Assembly: GCA_022428185.1 (NCBI GenBank) | Contig: JAKMCZ010000214.1 | Coordinates: forward strand, 1 to 34,547 | Length of the DNA: 34,547 nt | Origin: Alphaproteobacteria bacterium | Lineage (GTDB): Bacteria > Pseudomonadota > Alphaproteobacteria > RS24 | Direction: 5' to 3' | Shown: positions 20,345 to 29,223 of the stretch, piece after piece | Layout of the letters: each line of letters begins with the position of its first letter | How positions within the stretch are numbered: the first letter of the stretch is position 1 | Translations under genes and position numbers: made by a program | The notes under the pieces: model-generated | Database searches by the model: none | Seen by the model: the letters and a program-made list of their open reading frames with translations, nothing else | Told to the model about the DNA's origin: nothing

Positions 20345-23300
20345 ATGAAGTTTGACCGTCTGCGCCTGACCGGCTTCAAATCTTTTGTCGAACCGGTCGA
20401 CCTCGATATTCTGCCCGGCATGACGGGCATTGTCGGCCCCAATGGGTGCGGCAAGTCTAACCTGCTCGAAGCCCTGCGTTGGGTGATGGGCGAGACCTCG
20501 TATAAATCAATGCGCGGTGCGGGCATGGAAGATGTGATTTTCTCGGGCACCAATGCGCGACCGGCGCGCAATCATGCCGAAGTTGTGCTGATGCTCGATA
20601 ATGCGGCGCGCGGGGCAACGGCTGAGTTTAACGATAGTGATAATATTGAAGTGGTGCGCCGTATTGAGCGTGATGCCGGTTCGGCCTATCGCATTAACGG
20701 GCGCGATGTGCGCGCGCGCGATGTGCAGCTTATGTTTGCCGATGCGTCGACCGGTTCGCGCTCCAATTCTTTGGTCAAGCAGGGGCAGATTGGCGAAATC
20801 ATCAATTCCAAGCCGGAGGCGCGGCGACGTATTTTGGAAGAAGCAGCCGGTATTTCCGGGCTTCATTCGCGCCGTCATGAGGCTGAATTGCGGTTGAACA
20901 GCGCCGAGCGCAATCTCGAAAAGCTGGAAGAAACCATCACCAATATGGAAACCCAATTGCGCCAATTGAAACGCCAAGCGCGCCAAGCCAGTCGTTATAA
21001 AAATATTTCCGGTCAAATCCGAGAAGTTGAAGCGTTGTCGCTACATTTGCGCTGGCAGCAAGCGGTTGATGCGATTGAGCTTTGCGAAACCGAATTGGTC
21101 GATGCGCGCAAAGCCGTGTCTGAAACCGGACTGGCAGCGGCGGAGGCGGGCACGGCACAGGCCGATATTCAGGCCGGTCTTCCCGAATTGCGCGATGCGG
21201 AAATCGCCGCCGCCTCCGGATTGCGGCGTTTGAAACTCGAGCAGGAAAATCTTGATGTCGAGGCGCAGCGTGCCGAAGAAATGATTGCACGGTTGAAATC
21301 GCAAATTGAAACGGTTCTGCAAGATGCCGAGCGTGAAACGCGCACTTTGGCTGATGCAGAAGCGATGTTGACCCGTTTGGCTGAAGAAGAAGCGGAAATT
21401 CGCGCCTCGATTTCAGATGATGAGCAAGCCGCCGAAGCTGAAGCGGCTGATGAATTGGCGCAAGCGGTGGCGGCGTTAAGCGCGTCGGAGGCGGCATATG
21501 ATGAAGCCAATCGCGCCGCAGCCGAATATGCGGCACGCAAGCAGGCATTGGCAGCGACTTTGACGCAAAATGCGCAGCGGCGAGAGAAATTATTGGCCGA
21601 ACAGACGCAAGCACAAAACCTGCGTGCCGATGTTGAAAACGCTATGGCTGCCGATTTTGACATTGCGGCGCGGCGCAGCGAAATGGAAGAACTGGAAAGA
21701 AGTGATGGGCAGGCGAGCCAAGCGTTAAACGATGCCGAGGCGGCCTACCGCAATGCGCGCGAGGCGCAAAGCGCAGCAGCCGAACCGGCGCGAGAGGCGC
21801 GCGCGGCGTTGGAACGTCTGGTCGGTGAACGCGCCGCCTTGTCACAGATTTTTGCTCAGCATGACGATACGGCTTATGCCGCATTGGTTGATGATGTGAC
21901 GGTGACGCATGGCTATGAGACCGCGTTAGGTGCGGCTTTAGGCGATGACCTTGATGCATCGCCTGATGCTGATGCGCCTGCTGCATGGACGCGATTGGGC
22001 GCTGAAGCATTGACGCAAACATTACCCGATGGGGTGGAGAGCTTGGCCGCTTTTGTCGCCGGGTCACCGCTTTTGACCCGCGCCCTGTCCCAAGTCGGTT
22101 TGGTTGACCGCGCGGCAGGTGACGCTTTGCAAGCCAAGCTTTTGCCCGGTCAGAAACTGGTGACGATGGCCGGCGATTTATGGCGTTGGGACGGTTATAG
22201 CCATAAGGCTGAAGCGCAAACCGGCGCAGCCAAACGGTTGGCGCAGCGCGCCCGCCTTGAGGATTTGCAAAGCGAAATTCCTGCCGCCGAGAAAACCGTC
22301 GAAGCGGCGATTGCCGCGCAAGACGCGGCGCGCGCCGCCGTTGATGCGGCCAGTAATGCACAAGATGCAGCGCGTCAAACCGCCCGCGAAGCCAATGCCG
22401 CGCTGGCTGAAGCACAAAAAATGTTGGCCGAAGCGCAATCATCGGTCGCCGCGCAAAGTGAAAAGCTGAAAGCGCTTGATAGCAGTCTGAAACGCATTGA
22501 AGAAGATTTGAGCGAGCTTGATAACGGCGATGAAACAACCGCCACTGAGCTGGAGAATCTTGGTGGGCAGGAAGAATTGTTGCACGCGGTTGAGACGATG
22601 CGGCAGAAAATGGAAAAAGTGCGGCTATCGCATGGCGAAAAGCGCGGCGCGTTGGACGGTCTGACCTCACGGCGTGAAGCGCGCGATACGCGTATGCAGC
22701 GTTTGACCGATGACAATAATGAATGGACCCAACGCAAGCAGGCGGCGGGCAGTCATATTGATGAATTGGCCGAGCGTCGCGCCGCCGGAGAAAAAGAACT
22801 GACCAGCTATGAAGATGTGCCGACCAATCTGGCCGCGCGCCGCGCCAAGCTGGCTGATTTGGTAAGCGAGGCCGAAGCCGGTCGTCAAACAGCGGCAGAT
22901 GCATTGGCACAAGCGGAAAGCCGTTTGGGCGAAGCTGATACGCGTGCCAAACAAGCGCAAGCGCAAATGGCTGAGGCGCGCGAAAGCCAAGTGCGATTGG
23001 AAGCGACGCTGGAGGCCAATCAGCAGCGACTTGACGAGGCGGCGCAACGGGTGCGCGAGGCGTTACAGATAGAGCCCGAACAGGCATTGGCGGCGTCAGG
23101 CCATGACCCTGAAAAACCGTTCCCCGAAGCTGAGGCGATGGAAAGCAAGCTTGAGAAATTGCGCCGCGAGCGCGAAAATCTCGGCGGGGTGAATTTGCGG
23201 GCGGCTGATGAGGCGGAAGAGATACAACAGCAAATCGATGCGATGACCGCCGAGCATGAGGAACTGACCTCAGCCATCAATAAATTGCGCCACGGCATCG

Positions 23301-23854
23301 GTCAGCTTAATCGCGAAGGGCGCCAACGGCTATTGGCGGCGTTTGAGACCGTCAACGGCCACTTCAAACGTTTGTTCACGCAATTATTCGGTGGCGGCTC
23401 GGCTGAACTGACCTTGACCGAAAGCGATGATCCGCTGCAAGCCGGATTGGAAATCTTAGCCCATCCGCCGGGCAAGAAACCGCAAGTCATGTCGCTGCTT
23501 TCGGGCGGTGAACAAGCCTTGACCGCCACGGCGCTCATTTTCGCCGTCTTCTTGACCAATCCGTCACCAATTTGTGTGCTTGATGAGGTTGACGCGCCGC
23601 TCGACGATGCCAATGTGGAGCGCTTTTGCAATTTGGTTAAAGAGATTGCCGATGAAACCGGCACGCGTTTCTTGGTCATTACCCACCACGCTTTGACCAT
23701 GGCGCGCATGGACAGGCTGTTTGGTGTCACGATGCAAGAGCGGGGTGTCAGCCAGCTATTATCGGTTGATTTGACAGTGGCTGAACAATTTGCCGAAAGC
23801 GGCCGCGACAAAATCGCGGATAAAGATAATTTAGAAACAAAATCAATAGGTTAG
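20345..23854 (+). CDS. smc: Chromosome segregation protein SMC
   Basis: LTGFKSFVEPVDLDILPGMTGIVGPNGCGKSNLLEALRWVMGE, coiled coils with central hinge, LLSGGEQALTATALIFAVFLTNPSPICVLDEVDAPLDDANVERF. Confidence 0.97.
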   Translation: MKFDRLRLTGFKSFVEPVDLDILPGMTGIVGPNGCGKSNLLEALRWVMGETSYKSMRGAGMEDVIFSGTNARPARNHAEVVLMLDNAARGATAEFNDSDNIEVVRRIERDAGSAYRINGRDVRARDVQLMFADASTGSRSNSLVKQGQIGEIINSKPEARRRILEEAAGISGLHSRRHEAELRLNSAERNLEKLEETITNMETQLRQLKRQARQASRYKNISGQIREVEALSLHLRWQQAVDAIELCETELVDARKAVSETGLAAAEAGTAQADIQAGLPELRDAEIAAASGLRRLKLEQENLDVEAQRAEEMIARLKSQIETVLQDAERETRTLADAEAMLTRLAEEEAEIRASISDDEQAAEAEAADELAQAVAALSASEAAYDEANRAAAEYAARKQALAATLTQNAQRREKLLAEQTQAQNLRADVENAMAADFDIAARRSEMEELERSDGQASQALNDAEAAYRNAREAQSAAAEPAREARAALERLVGERAALSQIFAQHDDTAYAALVDDVTVTHGYETALGAALGDDLDASPDADAPAAWTRLGAEALTQTLPDGVESLAAFVAGSPLLTRALSQVGLVDRAAGDALQAKLLPGQKLVTMAGDLWRWDGYSHKAEAQTGAAKRLAQRARLEDLQSEIPAAEKTVEAAIAAQDAARAAVDAASNAQDAARQTAREANAALAEAQKMLAEAQSSVAAQSEKLKALDSSLKRIEEDLSELDNGDETTATELENLGGQEELLHAVETMRQKMEKVRLSHGEKRGALDGLTSRREARDTRMQRLTDDNNEWTQRKQAAGSHIDELAERRAAGEKELTSYEDVPTNLAARRAKLADLVSEAEAGRQTAADALAQAESRLGEADTRAKQAQAQMAEARESQVRLEATLEANQQRLDEAAQRVREALQIEPEQALAASGHDPEKPFPEAEAMESKLEKLRRERENLGGVNLRAADEAEEIQQQIDAMTAEHEELTSAINKLRHGIGQLNREGRQRLLAAFETVNGHFKRLFTQLFGGGSAELTLTESDDPLQAGLEILAHPPGKKPQVMSLLSGGEQALTATALIFAVFLTNPSPICVLDEVDAPLDDANVERFCNLVKEIADETGTRFLVITHHALTMARMDRLFGVTMQERGVSQLLSVDLTVAEQFAESGRDKIADKDNLETKSIG

Positions 23855-23869
23855 ATTGGTGCGGCTTGC

Positions 23870-23898
23870 TTGACATTGGCGGCGCTTAAAAGTAGATT
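23870..23898 (+). promoter_or_regulatory. Candidate promoter of F0 atp operon
   Basis: TTGACA (23870-23875), 17-nt spacer, TAGATT (23893-23898), about 93 nt upstream of atpI. Confidence 0.6.
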
Positions 23899-23990
23899 GC
23901 GCCTCATCCGGCGGGCAGAAATGCTGGGTTTTTGGCGGTTTGTTGTGCAAGTTTACTTGCCTTGATAGACCGCTCGAAGGAGACAAAACG

Positions 23991-24341
23991 ATGGCGTCAA
24001 AAAAGCATGAGCGCGATCGGTTAGAGGCTCTGGAGAAAAAACTCTCTGCCTCTCGGCAGCGGCATCAGCCTGACGAACAACGCCGCGCCAATGCCAATAT
24101 GATGGGTCTTGCTTGGCGCTTGACCATAGAAATGTTGGCGGGTATTGGCGTTGGCGGTTTTATCGGCTGGTGGATGGACAAAGTGCTCGGCACGGAGCCC
24201 ATTTTTATGCTGATATTGCTGGTGCTCGGTATGGGTGCCGGTTTGATGAATTCAGTCCGCACGGTGACAGAGATGCGCCGCAAGCAGGACGCACTGGACG
24301 CGGCGCAGAAATCTTCTGCTGCCGAACAAAACGAGGAGTAA
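23991..24341 (+). CDS. atpI: F0F1 ATP synthase assembly protein AtpI/AtpQ-like
   Basis: WRLTIEMLAGIGVGGFIGWWMDKVLGTEPIFMLILLVLGMGAGLMN; first in F0 operon; ATG at 23991 after GAAGGAG. Confidence 0.9.
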   Translation: MASKKHERDRLEALEKKLSASRQRHQPDEQRRANANMMGLAWRLTIEMLAGIGVGGFIGWWMDKVLGTEPIFMLILLVLGMGAGLMNSVRTVTEMRRKQDALDAAQKSSAAEQNEE

Positions 24342-24344
24342 AGC

Positions 24345-25115
24345 GTGGCTGGTAACACAGAAGGTGGCGCAGGTTTGGATCCGATGCACCAGTTTGAGGT
24401 GTATCCGATTGTTGAGCTTCCAACGCTGGCAGGTATCGATACCTCGTTTACAAATTCCTCTTTATGGATGTTGCTCGCTGTTGGCCTTTCCGGCCTGTTC
24501 TTGCTTACGGCCTCAAGCCGAACGGCATTGGTGCCCGGGCGTTTGCAGTTGATGGGCGAAATGGCATACAGCTTTATTGCCAATATGATTAAAGAAAATG
24601 TCGGTACGGAAGGCATGCGTTTCTTCCCGTTTATTTTCTCGCTTTTCATGTTCATTCTATTTTGCAACATGCTCGGCATGCTGCCTTACAGCTTTACCGT
24701 GACCAGCCATTTGATTGTCACTTTCGCATTGGCGGCAGTGGTGTTTTGCATGGTCACAGCGGTCGGGTTTATCCGGCACGGTATCGGCTTTTTGAAGCTT
24801 TTTGTGCCGTCGGGTATTCCGGTGGTAATGGTGCCGCTTTTGGTGATGATCGAGGTGATTTCATATCTCACCCGTCCGGTCAGCCTGTCGGTGCGTTTGT
24901 TCGGCAATATGATGGCTGGACATACAATGTTGAAAATTTTCGGTGGTTTCGTGGTCGGGCTAAGCTCGGCCGGTTTGGTTCCGCTGGCTATTGCGCCTTT
25001 TGCGTTGATGGTCGCGTTAACCGGACTGGAATTGCTGATTGCGGGTTTGCAGGCCTATGTGTTTACCATTTTGACCTGCATTTACCTGAACGAAGCCATC
25101 CATATGGATCATTAG
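24345..25115 (+). CDS. atpB: F0F1 ATP synthase subunit a
   Basis: DPMHQFEVYPIVEL, EVISYLTRPVSLSVRLFGNMMAGH, ELLIAGLQAYVFTILTCIYLNEA. Confidence 0.97.
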   Translation: MAGNTEGGAGLDPMHQFEVYPIVELPTLAGIDTSFTNSSLWMLLAVGLSGLFLLTASSRTALVPGRLQLMGEMAYSFIANMIKENVGTEGMRFFPFIFSLFMFILFCNMLGMLPYSFTVTSHLIVTFALAAVVFCMVTAVGFIRHGIGFLKLFVPSGIPVVMVPLLVMIEVISYLTRPVSLSVRLFGNMMAGHTMLKIFGGFVVGLSSAGLVPLAIAPFALMVALTGLELLIAGLQAYVFTILTCIYLNEAIHMDH

Positions 25116-25165
25116 TCTAACTTTTTTAAAACTAACCGCCCACGGGCATTTTGGAGGTTGAAACC

Positions 25166-25393
25166 ATGGAAGCAGAAGTAGGAAAATATATTGGCGCTGG
25201 TATTGCATGTATTGCTTTGGCCGGAGCCGGCATCGGTATCGGAACGATTTTCGGTAATTTCTTGGCAGGCGCATTGCGCAATCCAAGTGCGGCACAAAGC
25301 CAGTTCCCGAACTTGCTATTGGGCTTTGCGCTGGCTGAAGCGACCGGTCTGTTTGGCCTGATTATCGCGCTTATCTTGCTGTTTGTTGTCTAA
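25166..25393 (+). CDS. atpE: F0F1 ATP synthase subunit c
   Basis: [63 protein letters not shown] at 25166 after TTGGAGG. Confidence 0.97.
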   Translation: MEAEVGKYIGAGIACIALAGAGIGIGTIFGNFLAGALRNPSAAQSQFPNLLLGFALAEATGLFGLIIALILLFVV

Positions 25394-25411
25394 AACCGGA
25401 AACGGTTCTAG
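25390..25411 (+). promoter_or_regulatory. RNA hairpin with GAAA tetraloop at atpE 3' end
   Basis: CTA-A-AACCG-GAAA-CGGTT-C-TAG: 5 bp plus 3 bp around one A.C mismatch; includes the atpE stop codon. Confidence 0.65.
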
Positions 25412-25414
25412 GCG

Positions 25415-25428
25415 CAAGGTCGACCTTG
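25415..25428 (+). promoter_or_regulatory. Second hairpin / 14-bp perfect palindrome CAAGGTCGACCTTG between atpE and atpF'
   Basis: Perfect self-complementarity, no T-run afterwards, about 26 nt upstream of atpF'. Confidence 0.7.
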
Positions 25429-25453
25429 TTTCGGCTGTTATAGGAGGCCGCTC

Positions 25454-25939
25454 ATGCCACAGCTAGACCCCAGCACATTCGGCTCGCAGCTTTTTTGGCT
25501 GCTTGTGTGTTTTGGTGCACTTTATCTGGTCTTGAGTTTCATCGTCATTCCGCGCATTTCGAAAACATTGGCGACGCGGGCGCAGACGCTTGATGGCGAT
25601 TTGGCCGAGGCCGAAAAATTGCGCGGTCAGGCCGAAACGGCTTTGAAGGCCTATGAAGATGCGTTGGCCGAAGCGCGTTCGCGCGCTTTGACACTGGCTC
25701 AAGAAATGCGCGCTGGCGTTCAAGCCGAGACCGACCGCCAAAAGGCTGAGCTTGATGCCAAGCTGGCTGAGCAAGCGGGCGAAGCCGATGCGGCTTTGGC
25801 GAAGGCGCGTGATAATGCAATGGCCGGTCTTAAAGATGCGGCCGGAGATTTGGTCGGCGAGGTGATGCAAGCTATCGGCACGAAAAAAGCCGCTGATGGC
25901 GACATTGCCAAAGCCCTCGACAGCGTGGCGGCGGAGTAA
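25454..25939 (+). CDS. atpF': F0F1 ATP synthase subunit b'
   Basis: MPQLDPSTFGSQLFWLLVCFGALYLVLSFIVIPRISKTL then long helix; first of two b-type genes. Confidence 0.94.
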   Translation: MPQLDPSTFGSQLFWLLVCFGALYLVLSFIVIPRISKTLATRAQTLDGDLAEAEKLRGQAETALKAYEDALAEARSRALTLAQEMRAGVQAETDRQKAELDAKLAEQAGEADAALAKARDNAMAGLKDAAGDLVGEVMQAIGTKKAADGDIAKALDSVAAE

Positions 25940-25944
25940 GCACA

Positions 25945-26427
25945 ATGTTTGATGAAAGCTTTTTTGTTGCCGTTTCCTTTTTCACTGTTATCGGTGCGTT
26001 CATTTATTTGAAATTGCCGAGCAAGCTCATGCAGACGCTGGACGAAAAATCAGCCGAGATTGCCAAAGAGCTTGATGACGCCAAAGCGCTGCGCGCCGAG
26101 GCTGAAAAAGTGCTGGCCGATTATGAGGCGCAGCGCAAGCAGGCTGAAACGCAAGCGGAGCAAATAATCGCCGACGCCAAAAACATGGCGGAAAAAACGG
26201 CTGCCGAGGCCGGCGAGGCCATGCAAGCGGCGATGGAACGACGCAGCAAACAGGCTGAAGAGAAAATCGCACGGGCTCAAGAATCGCTCGAAAAAGAAGT
26301 TCGCGCTGCCATTACCGCGCTGGCAATTGATGCAGCGGCGCATTTGGTGGCCGACGGTATGAGCGATGATATGGCGCAAAAACTGGTTGATGATAATATC
26401 GCCGAGCTGGCTGACCGCCTAAATTAG
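25945..26427 (+). CDS. atpF: F0F1 ATP synthase subunit b
   Basis: FFVAVSFFTVIGAFIYLKLPSKLMQTLDEKSAEIAKELDDAKALRAEAEKVLADYEAQR. Confidence 0.95.
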   Translation: MFDESFFVAVSFFTVIGAFIYLKLPSKLMQTLDEKSAEIAKELDDAKALRAEAEKVLADYEAQRKQAETQAEQIIADAKNMAEKTAAEAGEAMQAAMERRSKQAEEKIARAQESLEKEVRAAITALAIDAAAHLVADGMSDDMAQKLVDDNIAELADRLN

Positions 26428-26462
26428 GTGGCAAGGCTTCACGCCTCACTTAAAATCTGACT

Positions 26463-28226
26463 TTAGCGCGCGCTGATGGGTAGCAAGTCTATGCGTCGGT
26501 CTTGTGCCCGATATTGCGGCCAGCTTTCGGCCGCCAAAATACGTTGGCTGTCGGCGCTTTGATAGAGGCGATGGCGGTAAATCCATAAATTAGCCAGCAC
26601 TTTTTGCACATAATCGCGCGTTTCAGGCGCCGGTATGCTCTCAATAAATAAGAGCGGATCTTTGACATCGCTTAATTCGCGCCGCCAACGCCGCACATTT
26701 CCGGGCCCACCATTATAAGCGGCCAGCATATGAACCAGCGATCCGGCGAAATATTTTTCTTCCATCAGCATGGATAAATATTTCTGACCAATCTCAAGAT
26801 TAAGCTCGGCATTGAGTAATTGGTCGCGCCCGCGTCGGCGATAAAGCGACCAATCGCCGGTCACAAAAGCGGCTGTGCCAGGCATGATTTGCATCAACCC
26901 GCGTGCGCCGGCATGCGATTTGGCGCGCGCCTTAAAGCGGCTTTCTTGTCTGATCAATGCCAATAATAGGGCGCGGTCAATTTTGCCATCACCATTGCTA
27001 TTGCCATTGGTAAGGTCAACGACCGGATAACTGCCCTCGAGCAGCGGTAAGGGCAGGCCATTGGCCGTGCCGCCGCCGAGCCGTGATGAAAGAACCAACT
27101 GCACGGCAGGATATTGTTGCTCGCGCGCATAGGTCATCAGGGCGCGTGCCTCGATATCGCTGAGACGTTCTTGCAAATATAATAATTCCAACTCGGCCAA
27201 TTCTTCTTGCGCCGCCGCTCGCAAGCGCTCGGCCCGACGTATGGCGGGGTGCGCGGCAAATAAATCATCACCGCCCGCATCGGCGCGACGCCAATCGATG
27301 GTCACGCCGCCTCGAATATGCTGCATGGATAGCAGGGCATAAAAATTAGGGCCGGTTGCGGCGGCAACACGGAAATGTTCTTCCGCCTTTTTGACCTCGC
27401 CGGTCTGCCGCAGGCTGCGCGCGGCCCAATATGAGGCTTTGCCGCGCAAAGTCGCGCTGGCAGATGTGTTGCGCGCCAGCTTTTCAAAATGGGTGATGGC
27501 GGTGTCGATGAGGTTGAGGCGATAGGCAGCCAGTCCGGCATGCCAGTCAGCCATTTGCACGTTCTGGCGCGACGGCGTTGCCTCGCGCGCCAGTTTCAAA
27601 GCCTCAGGCACTTTGCCTTCAATGTAATAAGACCGCGCAATCAGCGATTTTAGAAAATTGGTTTCGGCGCGACGCAGACGACGGTCTTGCGCGCGCTCGC
27701 CAATATATTTCAATGCTTGGGTCGGGCGTTCGCGGCGCACTAAATATTCGACACGTTTTTTTATCCGGCGCGCCGTGCGGGTACGAAATAGGGTCGGCGC
27801 GGCACTGGCGCGCTGATTGGCATAAACCCGCGAGGGCGGGCTTTTGGGCATGGAGACGCCGCGCGGTTTGCGCTTTTGCGCCAGCTTGTAAACCCGCCAT
27901 GCGCCGGGCAGGTCGGCATAGTTTTTCAGCCAGTCGCGTAATTCGGTCCAGCGCGCGCGATACGCGGTCGGGTGCATGTAGCGCTGAAACAAGACATGCC
28001 CCATCAATGTGGTATCTTCCAAATCATTAATCAGTCGGTCAGCACGCCCCCATTTGCCGTTTTCTTGCAGACTGAAAATATTCTTATACAAAACCGCATC
28101 GGCCAGTTTCACCGGTTTATAATCGGGGCGCGCGAGGGGGGGAGACAGCCCATCTGCCGCGCGCGCAGCAAGGCTGCTCATCAACGCAATCATCAAAGCC
28201 GACAGCAAAACCGATATTTTGTTCAT
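26463..28226 (-). CDS. Soluble lytic murein transglycosylase
   Basis: Signal peptide, helical repeats, catalytic domain ALIRQESRFKARAKSHAGARGLMQIMPGTA and MLAAYNGGPGNVRRW. Confidence 0.95.
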   Translation of the reverse strand: MNKISVLLSALMIALMSSLAARAADGLSPPLARPDYKPVKLADAVLYKNIFSLQENGKWGRADRLINDLEDTTLMGHVLFQRYMHPTAYRARWTELRDWLKNYADLPGAWRVYKLAQKRKPRGVSMPKSPPSRVYANQRASAAPTLFRTRTARRIKKRVEYLVRRERPTQALKYIGERAQDRRLRRAETNFLKSLIARSYYIEGKVPEALKLAREATPSRQNVQMADWHAGLAAYRLNLIDTAITHFEKLARNTSASATLRGKASYWAARSLRQTGEVKKAEEHFRVAAATGPNFYALLSMQHIRGGVTIDWRRADAGGDDLFAAHPAIRRAERLRAAAQEELAELELLYLQERLSDIEARALMTYAREQQYPAVQLVLSSRLGGGTANGLPLPLLEGSYPVVDLTNGNSNGDGKIDRALLLALIRQESRFKARAKSHAGARGLMQIMPGTAAFVTGDWSLYRRRGRDQLLNAELNLEIGQKYLSMLMEEKYFAGSLVHMLAAYNGGPGNVRRWRRELSDVKDPLLFIESIPAPETRDYVQKVLANLWIYRHRLYQSADSQRILAAESWPQYRAQDRRIDLLPISAR

Positions 28227-29059
28227 CAGTCAGCCAGTCTTGTTTTAAGGCCGCATAAATCTTGCCAATAATCGGATTTGGTCTCAGGGCGGCGCAGCAC
28301 ATAGGCCGGATGCAAAAGCGGCAAAGCCGGAATTGACAAACCATCGGCTTGATAATTTTGCCATTGGCCGCGCAATTTGGTGATGCCGGTCTCGGTTTCG
28401 AGCAAGGTCTTGTTGGAAATATTGCCGACCAGCAGCAAAATATCGGGCTTGGCGAGCGCGATATGGCGGGCAATAAACGGCTTGCACAGAGCAATCTCAT
28501 CAGCCGATGGCGTTCGATTACCCGGCGGTCGCCACGCAATAATATTAGAAATATACAGGTTTTCGGCACGATTAACGCCAATGGCGGCGAGCATGGCATC
28601 AAGCAATTGACCTGAGCGCCCGACAAATGGCTTGCCCTCGCGGTCTTCATCGCCGCCCGGCGCTTCGCCGATAAGCATGATTTTCGCTCCTCGGACACCA
28701 TCGCAAAACACCGTGTTCTTGGCTGTTTTCTTGAGCCCGCAGCCATCAAAATTTTCCATTGCCGTGCGCAAATCATCAAGACCGTCGGCGGCGGCTGCCA
28801 GGGCTTGCGTATCGGCATCGGTCGCGGCATTGGCTTGGGCAGGGGCTTCGGGTTTGGCGATGTCGGGTTGCGCCGATGAGGGCGCGGCAATCGCTTCTGC
28901 TGCGGCGTCAGCCATTATCGGTGCAGGCGCGGCCTCAGGAACGCTTTCAGGCGTTGAAAAATGGTCAATCGGTGCGTCGGCCAGCATATCGGTGCAGCCC
29001 GCCTCAACATGCTGGCGCAGCATGTCAACGATATCAGCGCGTGACAACGAATCGGTCAT
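28226..29059 (-). CDS. Uracil-DNA glycosylase, family 4/5-like (Fe-S)
   Basis: GEAPGGDEDREGKPFVGRSGQLLDAML, NIIAWRPPGNRTP, LLHPAYVLRRP; Ala-rich N-terminal linker; ATG at 29059. Confidence 0.92.
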   Translation of the reverse strand: MTDSLSRADIVDMLRQHVEAGCTDMLADAPIDHFSTPESVPEAAPAPIMADAAAEAIAAPSSAQPDIAKPEAPAQANAATDADTQALAAAADGLDDLRTAMENFDGCGLKKTAKNTVFCDGVRGAKIMLIGEAPGGDEDREGKPFVGRSGQLLDAMLAAIGVNRAENLYISNIIAWRPPGNRTPSADEIALCKPFIARHIALAKPDILLLVGNISNKTLLETETGITKLRGQWQNYQADGLSIPALPLLHPAYVLRRPETKSDYWQDLCGLKTRLAD

Positions 29060-29223
29060 GAATCCCTCATTTATGCGACGTATCAAAGCACAATCTATTG
29101 CTTTATCAAACGACATTGGGTCGCATGGTCTTCCATTTGCACGCAATGGCAGAAAGCACTAGATTAAACCCAATCAAGCGAGGCGCGAGGGATTTGCCCG
29201 ACCGCACGGATATGGAGCATTTT

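Noticed and set aside
20507-21614. Minus-strand ORFs of 169 and 225 aa at the smc 5' end
   Set aside because: Shadow ORFs of the SMC ATPase head and coiled coil.
21642-23087. 481-aa minus-strand ORF inside smc
   Set aside because: Fully antisense to the SMC coiled coil and hinge; composition (His, Arg, Pro rich) fits a mirrored frame of biased codons. No domain seen.
23954-23990. F1 subunit genes missing from the atp operon as an anomaly
   Set aside because: Split F0 and F1 operons, with two b-type subunits, are normal in Alphaproteobacteria.
26428-26462. Possible bidirectional terminator between atpF and the transglycosylase gene
   Set aside because: Short imperfect AGGC/GCCT stem without a T-tract.
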